This document shows positions 4,298 to 7,266 of a DNA stretch of 7,266 nucleotides, one piece after another. The DNA is taken from assembly GCA_900550355.1 (NCBI GenBank), contig URRT01000091.1:1-7266 (forward strand), given 5' to 3'. A model generated the notes under the pieces. That model was not told where the DNA came from, made no database searches, and saw only the letters and a list, made by a program, of their open reading frames with translations. Source of the stretch: an uncultured Collinsella sp. (GTDB taxonomy: Bacteria; Actinomycetota; Coriobacteriia; Coriobacteriales; Coriobacteriaceae). The translations under genes were made by a program, and so were the position numbers. The stretch's first letter is position 1; each line of letters starts with the position of its first letter.

Positions 4298-7045
4298 ATG
4301 TCTGACAAGCGCCGCACCTTTGCCGTTATCGACGGCAACTCGCTCATGCATCGCGCCTTCCACGCCGTGCCGCCGACCATGAACGCGCCGGACGGTCGCC
4401 CCACCAACGCGATCTTTGGCTTTCTGAACATGTTTCTCAAGATGATCGATGCCTTTAACCCCGACGGCGTCGTCGTGGCGTTTGACAAGGGTAAACCGCG
4501 CGTGCGCATGGAGATGCTGCCGCAGTATAAGGCGCAACGCCCGCCCATGGACCCCGATCTGCATGCGCAGTTCCCTATGATTAAGGAGCTGCTCGCCGCG
4601 CTCAACGTGCCGATTCTGCAGTCCGAGGGCTGGGAAGGCGATGACATCCTGGGAACCATGGCGCGCCTGGGTGAAGAGGCCGGCTGCGACATGCTACTGG
4701 TGACCGGCGACCGCGACATGTATCAACTCGTGACCGAGCACGTCAACGTGGTCTCGACCCGCAAGGGCCTGTCCGACGTGGCGATTATGACGCCCGAGAG
4801 CGTGGACGACCTGTATCACGGCATTACGCCGGCGCTCGTGCCCGATTTTTACGGTCTAAAGGGCGATACGTCCGACAACATCCCCGGTGTACCGGGCATC
4901 GGTCCCAAAAAGGCGAGTGCGCTCATTGCGAAGTACGGTAGCCTGGACGAAGTCATCGCGCATGCCGATGAGGTCAAGGGCAAGATGGGCGAGAACCTGC
5001 GTGCACACATCGATGACGCACTACTGAGCCGCAAGGTTGCGACAATTCGCACCGATGCGCCCGTCGAGCTCGACTTTGAGGCGACGTCCTTCCCGGCGTT
5101 TTCTGCCGATGAGGTTTCCGCGGCGCTGGGTACGCTTGGTATCACCGCCATGCAGAACCGTTTCTTGGCGCTGATCGGCGGCGAGGGCGGGGCTGCTGCC
5201 TCCAGTGTGTTTGAGATACCTGCTATGGTTCGCGCAGCCGCCGGCGATGCCGACGCGCTTGGTGCCGTTGCGGCTGAGGTCTCCCGCGCGATTGATGCCG
5301 GCGAGTGGGTCGCCGCCGTGGTGGACGACGACAAGGAAGAGGGCGCGCTCTTTGGGCTGACGCGCACGCTGTGGTTGGCGACGTCCAAGGGCCTGTTCGC
5401 GCTCGAGGAGGGCGACAGCTGTGCGGCGGCTGAGGTTGAGGGCTTCAACTTCGCTCACGGTGTGATCGCCGGCGTGCTTGCGAGCCTGTTTATGGAGGGC
5501 CGCGTGGCGAGCCCGGATACGAAAGCGCTGCTGCACGAGCTTTCGCCCATCGATTCTTCTGAGCCCGAGCTCATGGATCCGCTCGCTGCCGATTCCACGC
5601 GTATCTTCGATACCGTGGTCGCTGCCTATCTGCTGGATTCCGATCGCTCCGAGTTCGATGAGGCATATCTGGCCGATACCTATCTGCAGATGGCGTTGCC
5701 TGCGGCGCGCGGTGCAGAGGGTGCTGGTGAGGACGCTCCGGCGCCTGCCGCCCGTACTGCGGCTCTGACGCTGGCGCTCGTGGCGCCGTTGCGCGAGTGC
5801 ATGGCCCGTGAGAACGCCGCCAACGTGTTCGATGGCATCGAGATGCCGCTCGTTCCGGTACTTGCCAAGATGGAGCGCGCGGGCATGCTCGTGGACCCCG
5901 ACCGCCTGCACAGTCTGTCCGAGGGTCTGGCGACCCAGATCACCGAGGTCGAACGAAGCATTCGCGACCTTGCCGGTGACGAGACCTTTAACATCGGCAG
6001 CCCCATGCAACTTTCGCATGTGCTCTTTGATGTGATGGGCCTTCCGACCAAGGGTCTCAAAAAGACCAAGCGCGGTTACTATTCGACCAATGCCAAGGTA
6101 CTGAGTGATCTTGCCCGTGACCACGAGATTGTTCGTTTGATCTTAGACTGGCGCGAGAAGTCCAAGATCAAGTCAACCTATCTGGACACGTTGGGCCCGC
6201 TGCGCCGCGGTGACGGTCGTGTGCACACCACGTACAACCAGACCATCACCGCGACGGGGCGTCTGTCTTCGTGCGACCCTAATCTGCAAAACATTCCGAC
6301 GCGCTCGGAGCTGGGGCGTACCGTCAAGACGGCGTTTTCGGCAGGCGAGGGAAGCGTCTTTTTGGCGGTGGACTACTCGCAGATCGAGCTGCGTCTGCTG
6401 GCACATCTCTCGGGTGACGAGCACTTGGTGCGCGCCTTTAACGAGGGCGAGGACTTCCATGCCGAGACGGCGGCGCGCGTGTTTGGTGTGCCGGTGTCCG
6501 AGGTAACGCCCGACCTGCGCAGTCGCGCCAAGGCCGTGAACTTTGGCATCGTGTATGGCCAGCAGGCCTACGGCCTGTCGCAGTCGCTGCATATCTCGAT
6601 GGCCGAGGCGCGCGACATGATCGACCGCTACCACCAGGCCTACCCGGGCGTGCGTACGTTCCTCGACAACGTGGTGGCACGCGCCAAGCAGACGGGCTAC
6701 GCCGAGACCATGTACGGCCGCCGTCGTCATATTCCGGAGCTCAAGGCCAAAAACCCGCAACTCCGCGGCTTTGGCGAGCGCACGGCCATGAACCATCCCA
6801 TGCAGGGCACCGCAGCAGACATCATCAAGATCGCCATGGTCCGCGTAAGTCGTCGCCTGGAAGAAGAAGGCTTTGCCGCCCACATGATCCTGCAAGTGCA
6901 CGACGAACTGGACTTTGAGTGCCCCATCGACGAAGTCGAGCGCCTAACCACCATGGTCCGCGACGCCATGGAGCACGTAGTAGACCTCCGCGTCCCCCTA
7001 ATCGCCGAAGCCAGCACCGGCATAACCTGGGCCGATGCCAAATAA
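4298..7045 (+). CDS. polA: DNA polymerase I
   Basis: A complete 915-residue family A DNA polymerase that fills gaps and removes RNA primers during repair and lagging-strand synthesis. The 5' nuclease domain (about 1-290) has D12 in VIDGNS, YKAQRP, EGWEGDDILG, LLVTGDRDMYQL and the helix-hairpin-helix GLKGDTSDNIPGVPGIGPKK. The middle domain (about 325-510) occupies the 3'-5' exonuclease position but lacks its acidic metal ligands and includes an Ala/Gly/Pro-rich stretch (about 468-490). The polymerase domain (about 520-915) has motif A with D692 in DYSQIELR, motif B with K745, F749 and Y753 in KAVNFGIVYG, and motif C with H868, D869 and E870 in QVHDEL. Phenylalanine at 749 is the usual residue there. 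ATG 4298 is preferred to an in-frame GTG at 4259 because GAGG (4286-4289) is well placed and MSDKRRTFAVIDGNS is the family N-terminus. The gene is divergent from the aminopeptidase gene and appears monocistronic here. Confidence 0.98.
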   Translation: MSDKRRTFAVIDGNSLMHRAFHAVPPTMNAPDGRPTNAIFGFLNMFLKMIDAFNPDGVVVAFDKGKPRVRMEMLPQYKAQRPPMDPDLHAQFPMIKELLAALNVPILQSEGWEGDDILGTMARLGEEAGCDMLLVTGDRDMYQLVTEHVNVVSTRKGLSDVAIMTPESVDDLYHGITPALVPDFYGLKGDTSDNIPGVPGIGPKKASALIAKYGSLDEVIAHADEVKGKMGENLRAHIDDALLSRKVATIRTDAPVELDFEATSFPAFSADEVSAALGTLGITAMQNRFLALIGGEGGAAASSVFEIPAMVRAAAGDADALGAVAAEVSRAIDAGEWVAAVVDDDKEEGALFGLTRTLWLATSKGLFALEEGDSCAAAEVEGFNFAHGVIAGVLASLFMEGRVASPDTKALLHELSPIDSSEPELMDPLAADSTRIFDTVVAAYLLDSDRSEFDEAYLADTYLQMALPAARGAEGAGEDAPAPAARTAALTLALVAPLRECMARENAANVFDGIEMPLVPVLAKMERAGMLVDPDRLHSLSEGLATQITEVERSIRDLAGDETFNIGSPMQLSHVLFDVMGLPTKGLKKTKRGYYSTNAKVLSDLARDHEIVRLILDWREKSKIKSTYLDTLGPLRRGDGRVHTTYNQTITATGRLSSCDPNLQNIPTRSELGRTVKTAFSAGEGSVFLAVDYSQIELRLLAHLSGDEHLVRAFNEGEDFHAETAARVFGVPVSEVTPDLRSRAKAVNFGIVYGQQAYGLSQSLHISMAEARDMIDRYHQAYPGVRTFLDNVVARAKQTGYAETMYGRRRHIPELKAKNPQLRGFGERTAMNHPMQGTAADIIKIAMVRVSRRLEEEGFAAHMILQVHDELDFECPIDEVERLTTMVRDAMEHVVDLRVPLIAEASTGITWADAK

Positions 7046-7078
7046 AGACGCCCCACAACCCCAAAGTAACCAAACAAG

Positions 7079-7110
7079 AAGGGAGCCCCTCATCAACAAG
7101 GAGCTCCCTT
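7079..7110 (+). terminator. Terminator-like hairpin downstream of polA
   Basis: AAGGGAGC (7079-7086) pairs exactly with GCTCCCTT (7103-7110), and after one mismatch a further CCT/AGG can close inside. It begins 33 bases after the polA stop. The plus strand has only a weak T tract afterwards (CTTCATCC), and the minus strand has TTCTTGTTTGGTT. It may therefore act in either direction or mainly as a 3'-end stabiliser. Confidence 0.5.
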
Positions 7111-7202
7111 CATCCAATTAAATTCAGCCAAAGTATCTAGACACTCAAGACACCATCTAGGCGGCAAGCAAGTAAACCTAGGACCTGGTCGGGCGGCGCG
7201 GA

Positions 7203-7265
7203 TTAGTTTTTCGTAGATTCCGCACGAGCCGGAAAGCACTTAATGTGCTTTCCGAGCGAGCCCAG
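7203..7265 (-). CDS. Possible C-terminal tail of a gene beyond the right edge (very uncertain)
   Basis: A minus-strand frame enters from the right edge and ends at TAA (7205-7203), encoding 20 residues ending PARAESTKN. The stretch GKHIKCFP is encoded entirely by a near-perfect palindrome, which makes real coding doubtful. A second minus-strand frame (stop at 7178-7180) and a plus-strand frame from 7207 are also open, so frame choice cannot be made from this window. Confidence 0.15.
   Translation of the reverse strand: MGSLGKHIKCFPARAESTKN
7230..7254. repeat. Perfect 10-bp palindrome, 5-base loop
   Basis: CGGAAAGCAC (7230-7239) and GTGCTTTCCG (7245-7254) are exact reverse complements around TTAAT. 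No T tract follows on either strand: the plus strand continues AGCGAGCC and the minus strand continues GCTCGTGCGG. It is therefore not a typical terminator. It could be a dispersed palindromic repeat, a regulator site, or a structured RNA end of a neighbouring transcript. Confidence 0.75.
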
Positions 7266-7266
7266 G

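Larger units (their letters stand above)
7046..7266. other. Intergenic/edge region after polA
   Basis: This 221-base stretch begins with a C- and A-rich, G- and T-poor segment after the polA stop, then the hairpin at 7079-7110, then AT-richer sequence to about 7175. A GC-rich block (7181-7200) follows, and a palindrome at 7230-7254. No gene with a start codon and ribosome-binding site is visible. Several frames are open at the right edge, so part of a neighbouring gene cannot be excluded. Confidence 0.5.

Noticed and set aside
4132..4719. N-terminal extension of the M18 aminopeptidase frame
   Set aside because: It covers the divergent promoter region and the start of polA. The ribosome-binding site at 4140-4146 and the family N-terminus place the start at 4131.
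5021..6124. 367-codon minus-strand open frame inside polA
   Set aside because: It is an antisense shadow of polA; its Arg/His-rich translation shows no domain motif, and no gene-start signals are visible.

Overview
The window looks like a chromosomal segment from a high-GC anaerobic actinobacterium, most likely a Coriobacteriia member such as Collinsella. This placement is inferred from GC-rich third codon positions, a short clostridial/actinobacterial-type ThiC, a type-1-like M18 aminopeptidase and a DNA polymerase I with a degenerate proofreading domain. No database search was possible. Five protein genes are supported. No tRNA, rRNA, CRISPR array, transposase or prophage gene is visible.

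Layout from left to right. (1) Positions 1-996, minus strand: the first 332 codons of thiC (thiamine pyrimidine synthesis), running off the left edge. A complete TPP riboswitch (1001-1095) stands directly before its start codon, with a candidate promoter at about 1112-1117. (2) 1168-1689, plus strand: a divergently transcribed 173-residue single-pass membrane protein of unknown function. (3) 1824-2633, minus strand: yaaA, a peroxide-stress protein. It is bracketed by two long imperfect palindromes (1720-1780 and 2654-2720) that share the same stem sequence. (4) 2734-4131, minus strand: a complete M18 metallo-aminopeptidase. Its putative extended -10 promoter lies inside a perfect 10-bp inverted repeat (4171-4205). 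(5) 4298-7045, plus strand: polA, divergent from the aminopeptidase gene. It is followed by a C-rich, G-poor tail and a hairpin. (6) 7046-7266: non-coding or edge sequence with a perfect 10-bp palindrome that may belong to a neighbouring gene or repeat.

The genes do not form an obvious pathway. They look like independently controlled housekeeping units: thiamine synthesis under riboswitch control, peptide turnover, oxidative-stress protection and DNA repair/replication. The aminopeptidase gene and yaaA are co-directional and 100 bp apart, with a terminator-like hairpin filling the gap, so yaaA may be read by partial read-through. I did not find a novel multi-gene system. The most unusual content is regulatory or structural: the palindrome pair around yaaA, the dyad around the aminopeptidase promoter, and the palindrome at the right edge.
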